From the NCBI RefSeq assembly GCF_002119725.1, contig NZ_CP021109.1, forward strand, positions 1,240,001 to 1,304,000: a DNA stretch of 64,000 nucleotides, read 5' to 3'. Within the stretch, counting starts at the first letter, position 1. The number at the start of each line of letters is the position of its first letter. The notes under the pieces were generated by a model. It was not told where the DNA came from, ran no database searches, and saw only the letters and a list, made by a program, of their open reading frames with translations. The DNA is from Bordetella genomosp. 9 (GTDB taxonomy: Bacteria > Pseudomonadota > Gammaproteobacteria > Burkholderiales > Burkholderiaceae_B). Position numbers and translations under genes: made by a program. This document shows, piece by piece, positions 27,752 through 36,503 of this stretch.

Positions 27752-28393
27752 ATGAGCATGAACGCTTTTCCCATCGGCCAGGCAGCCGCCTTCGACGTCC
27801 TGCAAGTCCTTTCCGGCGAGCCGAAGCCGGTGGAAAAACGTTCTGCCGCTGTCCAGGGAGTCGAGTCCTACGAGGCCGCGGCGCACGCGCCTGCAATCGC
27901 GGAGGATTGCCGCAAGCGCGCGCCCGCGCAAGGCGGCACCGCGGCGAGCGATGTGAACGGCACGGACCAGTTTCAGCGAAGCCGGCCGCCCGTCATGCTG
28001 ACCATTCGGAAGGTCGGCGAGGACCCGGAAGCGTTCGGCAAAGGCGTGCGGGACAAGCTGGACATGGTCGTCGCCGCCTGCAAGCTGCTCGACGTGGACC
28101 GTATCGACGTGATCGCCTATTCCTTGCTCCTGCGCAAGCAGGCCTCGCCTCGCGCCTGGGCGGTGAAGGAATACCTCGGCAGCCGCGGCGTCGATCAGAA
28201 TCGGATTTTCACCAAGGCGCAGGGCCCTGGCCTGTTCAGCGAGAACTATCGCCTGGGACTGGACAACACCGTGGTCGTGTTCATTCATACCAAGCCCGTC
28301 AAGCCCGCTCAGGAGAACGCGGCCTCTATTGGCGACTTGCCGGCGGCTGCGCCGCTTGTCCGTCGAGACGCCGCTACGCATCTGATCGCGTGA
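27752..28393 (+). CDS. Hypothetical protein with divergent OmpA-like C-terminus
   Basis: A 213-residue protein from ATG 27752, with GGAGAC 9 nt upstream. The first 80 residues are polar and unrecognised. Residues about 100-190 (LLDVDRIDVIAYSLLLRKQASPRAWAVKEYLGSRGVDQNRIFTKAQGPG ... DNTVVVFIHT, read in pieces) follow the strand-helix pattern of OmpA/MotB peptidoglycan-binding domains, including R-A-x-x-V-x-x-Y-L and G-V-x-x-x-R-I. No signal peptide or membrane anchor is present, so periplasmic location is doubtful. The match is structural impression only. Confidence 0.5.
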   Translation: MSMNAFPIGQAAAFDVLQVLSGEPKPVEKRSAAVQGVESYEAAAHAPAIAEDCRKRAPAQGGTAASDVNGTDQFQRSRPPVMLTIRKVGEDPEAFGKGVRDKLDMVVAACKLLDVDRIDVIAYSLLLRKQASPRAWAVKEYLGSRGVDQNRIFTKAQGPGLFSENYRLGLDNTVVVFIHTKPVKPAQENAASIGDLPAAAPLVRRDAATHLIA

Positions 28394-28405
28394 CGCCATG
28401 CGAAG

Positions 28406-28426
28406 CCAAGGCGGCCGGGGCCTTGG
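28406..28426 (+). terminator. Weak hairpin terminator candidate
   Basis: CCAAGGC and GCCTTGG pair around a 7-nt loop soon after the stop of the OmpA-like gene. A loose T-rich stretch (ATTTTCTTTC) follows about 9 nt later. Weak evidence. Confidence 0.35.
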
Positions 28427-28599
28427 CGCCGGGGGATTTTCTTTCGCCGTTTTTCGGTTGGTGACGCTGTGCCACGGCGGCGGCCGCATGGCCCCGCCGA
28501 GGCCATGAGCCGGCGCCAACCTATGGTTCAATGTGCCTTCCATGGCGTGGCGCCGGTCCGGCCGCGCCCTTTGTCTGGCACGTCCTTTCCATAGGTACC

Positions 28600-30225
28600 A
28601 TGCATCGTAGAACCCTGCTGAAAGCCTCCATGGCCCTGGCCGCTTACACCGGTTTGCCGGCCTCTTTCCTGTACGCGGCGCGCGCGTTGGCCGATACCGC
28701 CGATGGCGAGGCGCAATCGTTCAGCTTCCAGGCCCTGCAAGCCAAAGCGCGCGAACTCGCCAAATCGCCCTATGTGGACACCCGCGAGACGCTGCCGCCC
28801 ACGCTGGCCAATATGACCCCGCAGCAGTTCAATGCCATCCGGTACGATCCGGCGCATTCGTTGTGGCAGCGCAAGGGCAAGCTCGACGTGCAGTTCTTCC
28901 ATGTGGGCATGGGGTTCCGGCAGCCGGTCCGCATGCACAGCATCGATCCCAAGAGCGGCGTCGCCCGCGAAGTGCACTTCCGGCCCGAGCTGTTCGACTA
29001 CGACAGCAGCGGCGTGGACGTCAGCCAGTTGAAGGGCGACCTGGGTTTCGCAGGCCTGAAGGTTTTCAAGGCGCCCAATATCGATAAGTACGACATCGTG
29101 TCCTTTCTGGGCGCAAGCTATTTCCGCGCCGTGGACAACACGGGGCAATACGGCTTGTCCGCGCGTGGCCTGGCGATCGATACCTATGCGGGCGGGGTGG
29201 AAGAATTCCCGGACTTCATCGAATTCTGGATCGAGACGCCGCCCGCGGACAGCACGCGTTTCGTCCTGTACGCGTTGTTGAATTCCCCCAGCGCAACGGG
29301 CGCCTACCGGTTCGACATCGATTGTCTGCCGGACCGCGTCATCATGGGCATCGACGCCCATGTCAACGCGCGAAAGGACATCAAGCAATTGGGCATTGCG
29401 CCGATGACAAGCATGTTCAGTTGCGGCACCAACGAACGGCGCATGTGCGACACCATCCATCCCCAGATCCACGATTCGGATAGGCTTTCGATGTGGCGGG
29501 GCAATGGCGAGTGGATATGCCGGCCGCTGAACAACCCTGAGCGCATCCAGTTCAACGTTTTTGTCGACAACAACCCCCGCGGATTCGGACTGCTGCAGAC
29601 GGATCATGACTTCGCGTCGTACCAGGACACGGTGGACTGGTACAGCCGTCGGCCCAGTCTGTGGGTGGAACCGACGACCCCATGGGGCGAGGGCGCCATC
29701 AATCTGATGGAGCTGCCCACGACCGGGGAAACACTGGACAACATCGTTGCCTTCTGGAATCCCAAGGAGCCGGTAAGGGCCGGTCAGTCGCTGCATTACG
29801 GCTACAAGCTGCATTGGGCGGCGCAGGCGCCTGTCGGGCCCACCTTGGCGCGCGTGCTGGCGACACGCACGGGAATGGGCGGCTTCGTGGAAGGCTGGGC
29901 CCCCGGCGAACACTATCCGACCGTATGGGCGCGGCGTTTCGCCATCGATTTCACAGGCGGTCCGTTGCACGGCATGGACAAGAACGAGCGGATCGAGTCG
30001 GTGGTGACGGTATCGCACGGCCAGGCGAAGGATTTCCAGATCTTCGCCTTGCATCCGGAGGTCGAAGGCTTTCGCGCCATGTTCGACTGGTACCCCACCA
30101 GCGACAGCACCGAACCGGTGGAGATGCGCGCCTTTATCCGGCGCGGCAGCGATAAACAGGTTCTGAGCGAAACCTGGCTGTATCAGTACTTTCCGCCGCC
30201 CCCCGAAAAGCGTCGCTATCCCTGA
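28600..30225 (+). CDS. opgD: Glucans biosynthesis protein D
   Basis: A 541-residue periplasmic protein that shapes the backbone of osmoregulated periplasmic glucans. The N-terminus carries a Tat-like signal ([30 protein letters not shown]). The mature part is the MdoG/MdoD fold: [55 protein letters not shown], and [11 protein letters not shown]. Length is typical. ATG 28600 is chosen because it begins the twin-arginine signal. The gene stands alone. Confidence 0.93.
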   Translation: MHRRTLLKASMALAAYTGLPASFLYAARALADTADGEAQSFSFQALQAKARELAKSPYVDTRETLPPTLANMTPQQFNAIRYDPAHSLWQRKGKLDVQFFHVGMGFRQPVRMHSIDPKSGVAREVHFRPELFDYDSSGVDVSQLKGDLGFAGLKVFKAPNIDKYDIVSFLGASYFRAVDNTGQYGLSARGLAIDTYAGGVEEFPDFIEFWIETPPADSTRFVLYALLNSPSATGAYRFDIDCLPDRVIMGIDAHVNARKDIKQLGIAPMTSMFSCGTNERRMCDTIHPQIHDSDRLSMWRGNGEWICRPLNNPERIQFNVFVDNNPRGFGLLQTDHDFASYQDTVDWYSRRPSLWVEPTTPWGEGAINLMELPTTGETLDNIVAFWNPKEPVRAGQSLHYGYKLHWAAQAPVGPTLARVLATRTGMGGFVEGWAPGEHYPTVWARRFAIDFTGGPLHGMDKNERIESVVTVSHGQAKDFQIFALHPEVEGFRAMFDWYPTSDSTEPVEMRAFIRRGSDKQVLSETWLYQYFPPPPEKRRYP

Positions 30226-30226
30226 T

Positions 30227-30256
30227 AAAAAAAAGCCACGGCCGTGCGGCCGTGGC
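30227..30256 (-). terminator. Strong minus-strand terminator
   Basis: GCCACGGCCG and CGGCCGTGGC form a perfect 10-bp inverted repeat. On the minus strand it is followed by eight T (eight A at 30227-30234 on the plus strand). It would stop transcripts of the 109-residue gene to the right and may also help end opgD. Confidence 0.85.
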
Positions 30257-30521
30257 AAATCGGTTTGCGCTCAGCCCCGCGATGTCACTGCAAGATCATC
30301 CAGGGCCGAGGCGGCACGCTATCAGCGCCCAACGATGGCGTGCCTGATATCCAAGTCTATGTGTAACTCGAAAAGGACGGCCGGTTTGTCTATGCGTCAA
30401 TGCATAGCCGCGCGGATTCTGGGTCTGGGGACTGCGAGGCCGTCGCGCGTTTTTAAGCTGCTGAAATGTAACGTTACATCATTGCGGCGGTAGTTGCGCA
30501 CTTTTCGTAGCGCACTTTTCA

Positions 30522-30851
30522 TTACGCCTTGCGCTTCGTTCTTCGCTTGGTCGGCGCGGTCAGCTCGTCCTTGATCTCGCTTTGCTCCAGCACACACGGT
30601 TCCGCGGCGAGATCCGCCAGGAACTGGGCCCATACCTCGTCCAGGCAGTTGTTCGGTTTCGGAAAGCGATCACGCAACTGGTCCGCCCGCAACAGCATGG
30701 CGCGCAAACGCTTGACTTCGTAGAGCAGGGCCACGATGTCTTTCCAGACGATGACGTCCTGGTAGGCGCATGGAGCGCGGTTGGGCGTGATTTCGTACCG
30801 GGCGCGAATCCGGGTCAGTTCGGTCAGGGTGAGGGGGGGCCGGAATGGCAT
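30522..30851 (-). CDS. Small hypothetical protein behind a LexA-type box
   Basis: A 109-residue protein from ATG 30851. It starts MPFRPPLTLTELTRIRARYE, has a helical centre (WKDIVALLYEVKRLRAMLLRADQLRDRF) and ends in a basic tail (TKRRTKRKA), which suggests nucleic-acid contact. No family recognised. A near-perfect LexA-type operator lies 15 nt upstream of the start and overlaps a TATACT -10 element, so DNA-damage induction is likely. A strong terminator lies about 265 nt downstream. It is monocistronic. Confidence 0.68.
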   Translation of the reverse strand: MPFRPPLTLTELTRIRARYEITPNRAPCAYQDVIVWKDIVALLYEVKRLRAMLLRADQLRDRFPKPNNCLDEVWAQFLADLAAEPCVLEQSEIKDELTAPTKRRTKRKA

Positions 30852-30866
30852 GGCAGAGCAGCATAT

Positions 30867-30886
30867 CTGTATGGATATACAGTATA
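30867..30886 (-). promoter_or_regulatory. LexA-type SOS box and -10 element
   Basis: CTGT-N8-ACAG at 30867-30882 (CTGTATGGATATACAG on the plus strand) matches the gammaproteobacterial LexA consensus in all eight core positions, with AT-rich centre and flanks. On the minus strand TATACT (30886-30881) overlaps it as a likely -10. Position 15 nt before the 109-residue gene fits repression of that gene. Confidence 0.75.
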
Positions 30887-31112
30887 AGCCCGGGCGTTCC
30901 ACGAAAACGGCTTCGAATCGCAACCGGAGCGCGTTGCCTTCCGGGATTCGCCGCGTGCATTGGGCGTCGACAAAATGGCCGCGGGCAAGCCGTTCGACGC
31001 GCGGACCGTCGACAAGCGGCGCCCGCACCGAACGCGGCGGAAAGGGGCGGGGCAGCTTTGCGGCGGCTGCTGCCAGCCGTCGGGCATAATCCGTTCTTTT
31101 TGCGCCCCCGCC

Positions 31113-31763
31113 ATGCCCACCCTGCATTTGCTGTTGCTCTTTCTGGCTGCCGACCTTGCGCTCAAGCTGACGCCAGGGCCGGACATGGCGCTGACCCTGA
31201 CGCGCGGCATGACGCAGGGCTTTCGCGCGGCGTGGTCCAGCGTGCTCGGCACATGGGCCGCGGGCTTCGTGCAGGTGCCGCTCGTCGTACTGGGCCTGGC
31301 CGCCATCTTTCAGCAGTCGCAGATGCTCTTTGCGGGGGTCAAGGTGCTTGGCGCGCTCTACCTCGTCTATCTCGGCGTGCGGGCATTGCGCCGCTGCGCG
31401 ACGTCCGCGCAAGGGCGCCTGTCGGCGAAAGCGGGCGCCGGCCAGGACGCCTTCTGGCAAGGCTTCATGACCAACCTGCTCAATCCCAAGGTCTTCATCT
31501 TCATGGTCGCCTTCCTGCCCCAGTTCACCGACCCGGCGCAAGGTCCGGTGTGGCTCCAGATGCTCACGCTGGCGGTCATCTCGAAGATGCTGGGCCTGGT
31601 CTCCGGCGGCGTGTACGCCTACGGCGCATCGCGCATTCGCGGGTGGCTCACGCACAACGCATGGTTCATGCGTGTGCAGGACGGCCTGCTCGGCACGGCG
31701 ATGCTGGCCATTGCCGGGTGGCTGCTGCTCAATCGGGATCCGCTGGTCCAGCCGGTGCGTTGA
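31113..31763 (+). CDS. LysE/RhtB-family amino-acid exporter
   Basis: A 216-residue inner-membrane protein with about six helices. The family motif LKLTPGPDMALTLTRGMTQGFRAAW is at residues 17-41 and the second conserved block is WQGFMTNLLNPKVFIFMVAFLPQF. These proteins export amino acids such as threonine, homoserine or lysine; the substrate is not predictable. ATG 31113 begins the first membrane helix. The nearest regulator is the convergent GntR gene, so no regulatory link is visible. Confidence 0.88.
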   Translation: MPTLHLLLLFLAADLALKLTPGPDMALTLTRGMTQGFRAAWSSVLGTWAAGFVQVPLVVLGLAAIFQQSQMLFAGVKVLGALYLVYLGVRALRRCATSAQGRLSAKAGAGQDAFWQGFMTNLLNPKVFIFMVAFLPQFTDPAQGPVWLQMLTLAVISKMLGLVSGGVYAYGASRIRGWLTHNAWFMRVQDGLLGTAMLAIAGWLLLNRDPLVQPVR

Positions 31764-31808
31764 GGGCAGGCCAGAGCCGCGCAATCCGATCCGGCCGCCC
31801 GTCTCCCT

Positions 31809-32495
31809 TCACCGAAGGTTGTAGGCCTTCTTGCTGTACAGGTGCTGGCGCATACGTTGCTCCGCGCCGTCGCCATCGCGCGCCAGGAGCGCCCGCACGA
31901 TGGCTTCGTGGTCGGCCACTCCGGCCGCCCATTCGTCCGGATCCAGGTTGGACTTATAGCGCAGCGCCTTGACCTGCAGATTCAGGCGGTCGTAGCTGGA
32001 CACCAATGCCGGATTATGGGCGGCGCGGCTGATGGCGATATGGGTCCCCATGCTCGCCTCGAAATACGCGCCGATATCGCGCGCCTCATAGGCTTTCAGC
32101 ATGCGGTCGTGCAGATCGGCGATATGCGCCATCTCGGCGTCGGTGGCGCGCTGCGCGGCTTGCCGCACCGCCAGGCCTTCGAGCACGCTCAGCACGTCGA
32201 AAACGTTTTCTATGTCCTCGCGCGATAGTTCCACGACCATGGCCCCTCGCTTTGGCTGAATCGTCAGCAAGCCGTCCGACGCCAGGATGCGATAGGCCTC
32301 GCGTAGCGGGGTGCGCGACACCTTGAGCAGGTCGCACAGATCGCGCTCGTTGAGCCAGGTGCCGGGGCGAAGCGTTCCATTGACGATCAGCTGCCGCAGA
32401 CGGTCCGCGACCACGGCCGGCAGAGTGGGGTGATGGATGGCCAATCCATCGGGGGGAGCGGCCGCAACCGCAAGGGCGGAGTCAGGGTTTGCCAT
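31809..32495 (-). CDS. GntR-family regulator (FadR/FCD subfamily)
   Basis: A 228-residue repressor-type protein. The N-terminal winged helix is VADRLRQLIVNGTLRPGTWLNERDLCDLLKVSRTPLREAYRIL; the C-terminal helical FCD domain (FDVLSVLEGLAVRQAA ... HIAISRAAHN ... DHEAIVRALLARD) binds an acidic effector via conserved His/Asp residues. It is divergent from the Bug/enoyl-CoA hydratase/CoA-transferase operon, with a perfect TGGTATACCA palindrome between them, so it probably controls that operon and itself. Confidence 0.88.
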   Translation of the reverse strand: MANPDSALAVAAAPPDGLAIHHPTLPAVVADRLRQLIVNGTLRPGTWLNERDLCDLLKVSRTPLREAYRILASDGLLTIQPKRGAMVVELSREDIENVFDVLSVLEGLAVRQAAQRATDAEMAHIADLHDRMLKAYEARDIGAYFEASMGTHIAISRAAHNPALVSSYDRLNLQVKALRYKSNLDPDEWAAGVADHEAIVRALLARDGDGAEQRMRQHLYSKKAYNLR

Positions 32496-32532
32496 AGGTG
32501 TACAGCGTCAGGTTTGACGATAGTCTGGTGTC

Positions 32533-32542
32533 TGGTATACCA
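32533..32542. promoter_or_regulatory. Candidate GntR operator TGGTATACCA
   Basis: A perfect 10-bp palindrome in the 125-nt gap between the divergent GntR and Bug genes. FCD-type GntR operators usually have the form TGGT-Nx-ACCA. A related half-site (AATACCAGGT) occurs 20 nt further on. Binding is inferred from form and position. Confidence 0.55.
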
Positions 32543-32620
32543 AATTCCAAGAAAATACCAGGTCAGCCCGAATCATAGACCAAGCCGTTACGGGCGGCGC
32601 GCACACCAAAGGAGACCATC

Positions 32621-33607
32621 ATGTGGAGAGAAGCGCTCGCTGCCTTGGGCAGCACCTTGTTGCTCGCCCAAACATCGCCTGCGGCCGCTGAATATCCGGA
32701 CAAGCCGATACACCTGTACGTGGGGTTCGTGCCGGGCGGCGGCACCGACGTATCCGCGCGCATTGTGGCGCAGCGCCTGTCGGGCATCCTGAAGCAGCAG
32801 ATCGTGATCGAAAACAAGCCGGGCGCGTCCGGCCTGATTGCCGCCGACATGGTGGCGAAGGCGCCGCCCGACGGATACACGCTGCTGCTCGCGAACATGC
32901 AATCGACCGTGGCGGCGCCTTACGTACTGCCGACCTCGTTCGATCCGATCAAGGACTTCACGCCCGTCCGCTATATCGGTTCCGTGCCCAACGTACTGGT
33001 GATCAACCCTGCCCGCCACGACTTCAAGACGGTGCAGGATCTGGTGAAGGCGGCCCGCGCCAAGCCAGGCGCCCTGACCTACGCGTCCTCCGGGCTGGGC
33101 AGTCCGCAGCACCTGACGGCGGCGAGGTTTTCACAGATCGAGAAAGTGGAGATGGTCCATGTCCCTTACAAGGGCAGCGGCCAGGCGGTGGCCGACCTGC
33201 TGGGCGGCCAGGTTGATCTGAACTTCGACACGCTGCCCGGCGTCATCGGACAGATTCAGGCCGGCAAGCTGCGCCCGCTGGCCGTGACCAGCGCGCAGCG
33301 CACCCCGCGGCTGCCCGACGTGCCCACGCTGTCCGAAGCCGGCGTCAAAGGCGTGGACGTAGTGCAGTGGTATGCGGTGCTCGCGCCCGGCAAGCTGCCC
33401 AAGCCGGTCCTCGAGCGCCTGGACCAGGCGCTGGCGGAAACGCTGAAGGATCCTGCCGTGCAGGCCAAGCTGGCCGACCAGGGCATGGATGTGGGCGGAG
33501 GCCCCGACACGCCGGCCGCTTTCGCGGCATATGTGGAGCAGGAATGGGACAAGTACGGCCGCCTGACCGGCAGCCTGGGCTTGTCGAAGAACTCCTCCAA
33601 GCAATGA
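32621..33607 (+). CDS. Bug/TctC-family periplasmic substrate-binding protein
   Basis: A 328-residue protein with a signal peptide (about 1-23) and the Bug fold: YPDKPIHLYVGFVPGGGTDVSARIVAQRL, VIENKPGASGLIAADMVAKAPPDGYTLL, YASSGLGSPQHLTAARF, MVHVPYKGSGQAVADLLGGQVDLNFDTL. Bug proteins bind carboxylates or amides; many are orphans in Bordetella. It leads a plus-strand operon with a crotonase-family enzyme and a class III CoA-transferase, so its ligand is probably an organic acid that is activated to a CoA ester by them. No TctAB genes accompany this copy. Confidence 0.9.
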   Translation: MWREALAALGSTLLLAQTSPAAAEYPDKPIHLYVGFVPGGGTDVSARIVAQRLSGILKQQIVIENKPGASGLIAADMVAKAPPDGYTLLLANMQSTVAAPYVLPTSFDPIKDFTPVRYIGSVPNVLVINPARHDFKTVQDLVKAARAKPGALTYASSGLGSPQHLTAARFSQIEKVEMVHVPYKGSGQAVADLLGGQVDLNFDTLPGVIGQIQAGKLRPLAVTSAQRTPRLPDVPTLSEAGVKGVDVVQWYAVLAPGKLPKPVLERLDQALAETLKDPAVQAKLADQGMDVGGGPDTPAAFAAYVEQEWDKYGRLTGSLGLSKNSSKQ

Positions 33608-33632
33608 ACTGGCCAGATAAAGGAAGCGCAAC

Positions 33633-34433
33633 ATGACCGAATCCGCGGCATCCGCCGAATCTCCCATCCTGGTCCGGCGCGACGAGGCCATCGCGACCGT
33701 CACGCTGAACCGCCCCGCCAAGCTCAACGCATTGACCGTCGATGCGTGGCGCTTGCTCGGCGATACCTTCCTGGCGCTTTCGGACGACGACGAGGTCCGC
33801 TGCGTCATACTGCGCGGGGCAGGCGAAAAGGCATTCTCCCCGGGCAACGACATTTCGGAGTTCGAGACTTCGCGGTCCAGCAAGCAACAGGCTCGCGAGT
33901 ATGGCGCCATCATGCGGCGCACGATCGAAGCCATCGGCGGATGCCGCCACCCTGTGGTTGCGCAGATCCATGGCATCTGCGTGGGCGGCGGCATGGAAAT
34001 CGCCAGCCTCGCCAATGTGCGCATCTGCGGCGCCAGTTCGCGCTTCGGCGTGCCCATCAAGAACCTGGGGCTGGTGATGTCGTATTCGGAACTCGGGCCG
34101 CTGGTGCGACTCGTCGGCCCCGACGCCGCGCTCGCCATGCTGCTAGAAGGCACGATTTTCGATGCCCAGGAGGCGCTGCGCCTGGGCGTTGTCACGCGCG
34201 TGGTCCCCGATGACAAGGTAGCGGCCGAAGCATGGGCTGCCGCCGAGCGCATCGCAGCGGGGGCGCCGCTGGTGGCGCGCTGGCATAAACGCTTCGTGCG
34301 CAGGATCCTGCAGGGAGGAGAACTCACGGACGCCGAGCGCGATGAGGCGTTCGATTGCTTCGACACCGAAGATTTCCAGACGGGCTATCGCGCCTTCCTG
34401 GCCAAGCAAACCCCACGGTTCCAAGGCCGCTGA
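33633..34433 (+). CDS. Enoyl-CoA hydratase/isomerase family protein
   Basis: A 266-residue crotonase-fold enzyme. The CoA-binding strand VTLNRPAKLNALT, the first oxyanion loop AFSPGNDISEFE and the second, HGICVGGGMEIASL, are present; MSYSELGPLVRLVG forms the following helix. Substrate is unknown. The position of the usual catalytic Glu pair is not clearly conserved, so hydratase versus isomerase or hydrolase activity cannot be told. It follows the Bug gene after 25 nt and precedes the CoA-transferase by 41 nt. Confidence 0.88.
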   Translation: MTESAASAESPILVRRDEAIATVTLNRPAKLNALTVDAWRLLGDTFLALSDDDEVRCVILRGAGEKAFSPGNDISEFETSRSSKQQAREYGAIMRRTIEAIGGCRHPVVAQIHGICVGGGMEIASLANVRICGASSRFGVPIKNLGLVMSYSELGPLVRLVGPDAALAMLLEGTIFDAQEALRLGVVTRVVPDDKVAAEAWAAAERIAAGAPLVARWHKRFVRRILQGGELTDAERDEAFDCFDTEDFQTGYRAFLAKQTPRFQGR

Positions 34434-34474
34434 GACGCTGGCGACATACTCACGGGCAGCAAGGAAGAAGCAAC

Positions 34475-35710
34475 ATGGAAGAACTCAATTCATCGTCATC
34501 AGTCAAGGACGCGCTGGCGGGCATGCGCGTCATCGAGCTTGCGCAAATCATGGCCGGGCCGACCTGCGGCATGATGCTGGCCGACCTGGGCGCCGACGTC
34601 ATCAAGGTGGAAAAGCTGGAAGGGGGCGACGACGCGCGTCAATACCGCGATCCGCAGGTCAACGGCGTGTCCATGCCTTTTCTGATGCTCAACCGCAACA
34701 AGCGGGCCATCGCGTTGGACCTCAAGCGTCCGGAAGGCAAGGCGGTACTGATGCGACTGCTGCGCGATGCGGACGTCATTACCGAAAACTTCCGCAAAGG
34801 CACGATGGAAAAGCTCGGTTTGGGCTACGAAGACCTGCGCAAGGAGAATCCGGGGTTGATCTACTGCAGCGTGTCCGGCTATGGCAGCACCGGGCCGTAT
34901 GCGGACAAGGGCGGCTTCGATCTGATCGCGCAGGGCTTTTCCGGCTTGATGAGCATTACCGGCGAACCGGGAGGGCCGCCTTTGCGCACTGGCAACTCGG
35001 TGGCCGATATCAACGCGGGTCTGCTGGCTGCATTCGGCATTCTTGCCGCTTATCAGCACAAGCAGCGCACAGGGCAGGGGCAGCGCGTCGAAACCTCCTT
35101 GCTGGAGGCAAGCCTGCAGCAGTTGTACTGGCACGCCGCCATCTATTTCGGATCCGGCGTATCGCCGGGGCCGACCGGTTCGGCGCATGTGCTCACGGCG
35201 CCGTACCAGGCCTATCCCACCGCCACATCGTGGATCATCATCGGCGGCGCCAACGAGAAGAACTGGACACGTATCGCGCAGACGCTGGGGCAGCCGCAAT
35301 GGATAGAGGACCCGCGGTTCGCGCGCAATAGCGACCGCATGGCCAACCGCGAGGAATTGACGCGGCTGATATCGGAAATCCTATTGCGGCGCCCGGCGCA
35401 GGACTGGCTGGACGATCTGGATCGCGCCGGCGTGCCGGCCGGGCCGGTGCATTCCGTGGGCGAGGCGCTGTCGCATCCGCAAACCCTGGCGCGCGAAATG
35501 GTGGTGGAACAGCAGCACCCGCAGGCGGGCCCGATCCGCACGCTGGGCATGCCGGTGAAGTTTTCCGCCACGCCGGCGCGCTATCACCGCGCGGCGCCGC
35601 GGCTGGGCGAAGACACCCGGGCCATCCTGGCGGAATACGGCTACGACGACCGCAGCATCCAGGCGCTCGTGGACGGCGGCGTGGTCAGGGACGCGGCGCA
35701 AGTGCAATAA
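34475..35710 (+). CDS. Class III (CaiB/BaiF) CoA-transferase
   Basis: A 411-residue enzyme that moves CoA between carboxylic acids. Family motifs are LAGMRVIELAQIMAGPTCGMMLADLGADVIKVE, LDLKRPEGKAVLMRLL, ADVITENFRKGTMEKLGLGYEDL, and the catalytic-Asp region NSVADINAGLLAAFGILAA. ATG 34475 has AAGGAAG 7 nt upstream. Together with the crotonase homolog and the Bug protein it suggests uptake, CoA activation and hydration of an unidentified organic acid. Confidence 0.9.
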   Translation: MEELNSSSSVKDALAGMRVIELAQIMAGPTCGMMLADLGADVIKVEKLEGGDDARQYRDPQVNGVSMPFLMLNRNKRAIALDLKRPEGKAVLMRLLRDADVITENFRKGTMEKLGLGYEDLRKENPGLIYCSVSGYGSTGPYADKGGFDLIAQGFSGLMSITGEPGGPPLRTGNSVADINAGLLAAFGILAAYQHKQRTGQGQRVETSLLEASLQQLYWHAAIYFGSGVSPGPTGSAHVLTAPYQAYPTATSWIIIGGANEKNWTRIAQTLGQPQWIEDPRFARNSDRMANREELTRLISEILLRRPAQDWLDDLDRAGVPAGPVHSVGEALSHPQTLAREMVVEQQHPQAGPIRTLGMPVKFSATPARYHRAAPRLGEDTRAILAEYGYDDRSIQALVDGGVVRDAAQVQ

Positions 35711-35775
35711 GGCGACGGCAAGCAGCGGGCTTGGCGCCCGTCACGCCGGCATGGCGGCGGGGCGCGGCGTCATGC

Positions 35776-36468
35776 TCAACCCGGCAAGCCCAGCTCCAGG
35801 ATGGCGTCGCTCTTGTCCAGCATGTGCTTGCGCAGGATGCGGCCCAGGCGGGCGCCATCGCGTTGCCGCAGGGCGTCCAGCATCTGCTCGTGGTCCGCAA
35901 TCGCGCTGGCCCACTTGGGCGCCTTCAGGTTGGAGCGCAGGCGAAGCGCCTGCACGCGGCGGTTGACGGAAAGATAGGTTTGCCGCAGCAGGTCGTTGCG
36001 GGCCGCCAGATTGATACGGTCATGAATCTGCTGGTTGCGGCTGTAGTAGCCCGGAAGGTCGCCTCGGGCGCGGCACTCCAGCATGGCGTCGTGCAAGGCC
36101 TGGATCTGCGCCACTTCCTCGTCGGTGATGCGTTCGCAGGCGAGTTCCCCCGAAAAGGCCTCCAGGCCGCTCAGCACCTCGAACGCTTCACGGATTTCCG
36201 CTTCGGTCATGCGGGCCACGGTGGCGCCGCGATTCGGCGATATCTCGATCAGTCCCTCGGCGGCCAGCACTTTCAGCGCCTCGCGCAGCGGCGTGCGCGA
36301 GATCCCCAGCGTTTCGCACAACTGGCGCTCGTTCAGCTTCATGCCCGGGGCGAGTTTGCCTTCGATGATGAAGTTGCGCAGATGGTCGGTGACCGAATCG
36401 TGAAGGATCGCTCTTTCCACCGGCGCCAGGAGCGGCGTGGCGCGAGGAATTTCCTGGTCTGTGTACAT
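35776..36468 (-). CDS. GntR-family regulator (FadR/FCD subfamily)
   Basis: A 230-residue regulator from ATG 36468. The DNA-binding domain is LRNFIIEGKLAPGMKLNERQLCETLGISRTPLREALKVLAAEGL; the FCD domain has EAFEVLSGLEAFSGELACERI, NQQIHDRINLAARND and DHEQMLDALRQRD. The open frame continues far upstream antisense to nothing conserved and is rejected. It is the last gene of the minus-strand operon that carries the aminotransferase, TctCBA and the dehydrogenase, 35 nt after the latter, and is its likely controller. Confidence 0.88.
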   Translation of the reverse strand: MYTDQEIPRATPLLAPVERAILHDSVTDHLRNFIIEGKLAPGMKLNERQLCETLGISRTPLREALKVLAAEGLIEISPNRGATVARMTEAEIREAFEVLSGLEAFSGELACERITDEEVAQIQALHDAMLECRARGDLPGYYSRNQQIHDRINLAARNDLLRQTYLSVNRRVQALRLRSNLKAPKWASAIADHEQMLDALRQRDGARLGRILRKHMLDKSDAILELGLPG

Positions 36469-36503
36469 AGCGGATATTGACGGAACTGCCGACGCGCCAG
36501 CGG

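Noticed and set aside
30522..31784. 420-codon open frame on the minus strand
   Set aside because: The part above 30851 is antisense to the LysE gene and crosses the LexA-type box; the conserved-looking protein starts at 30851.
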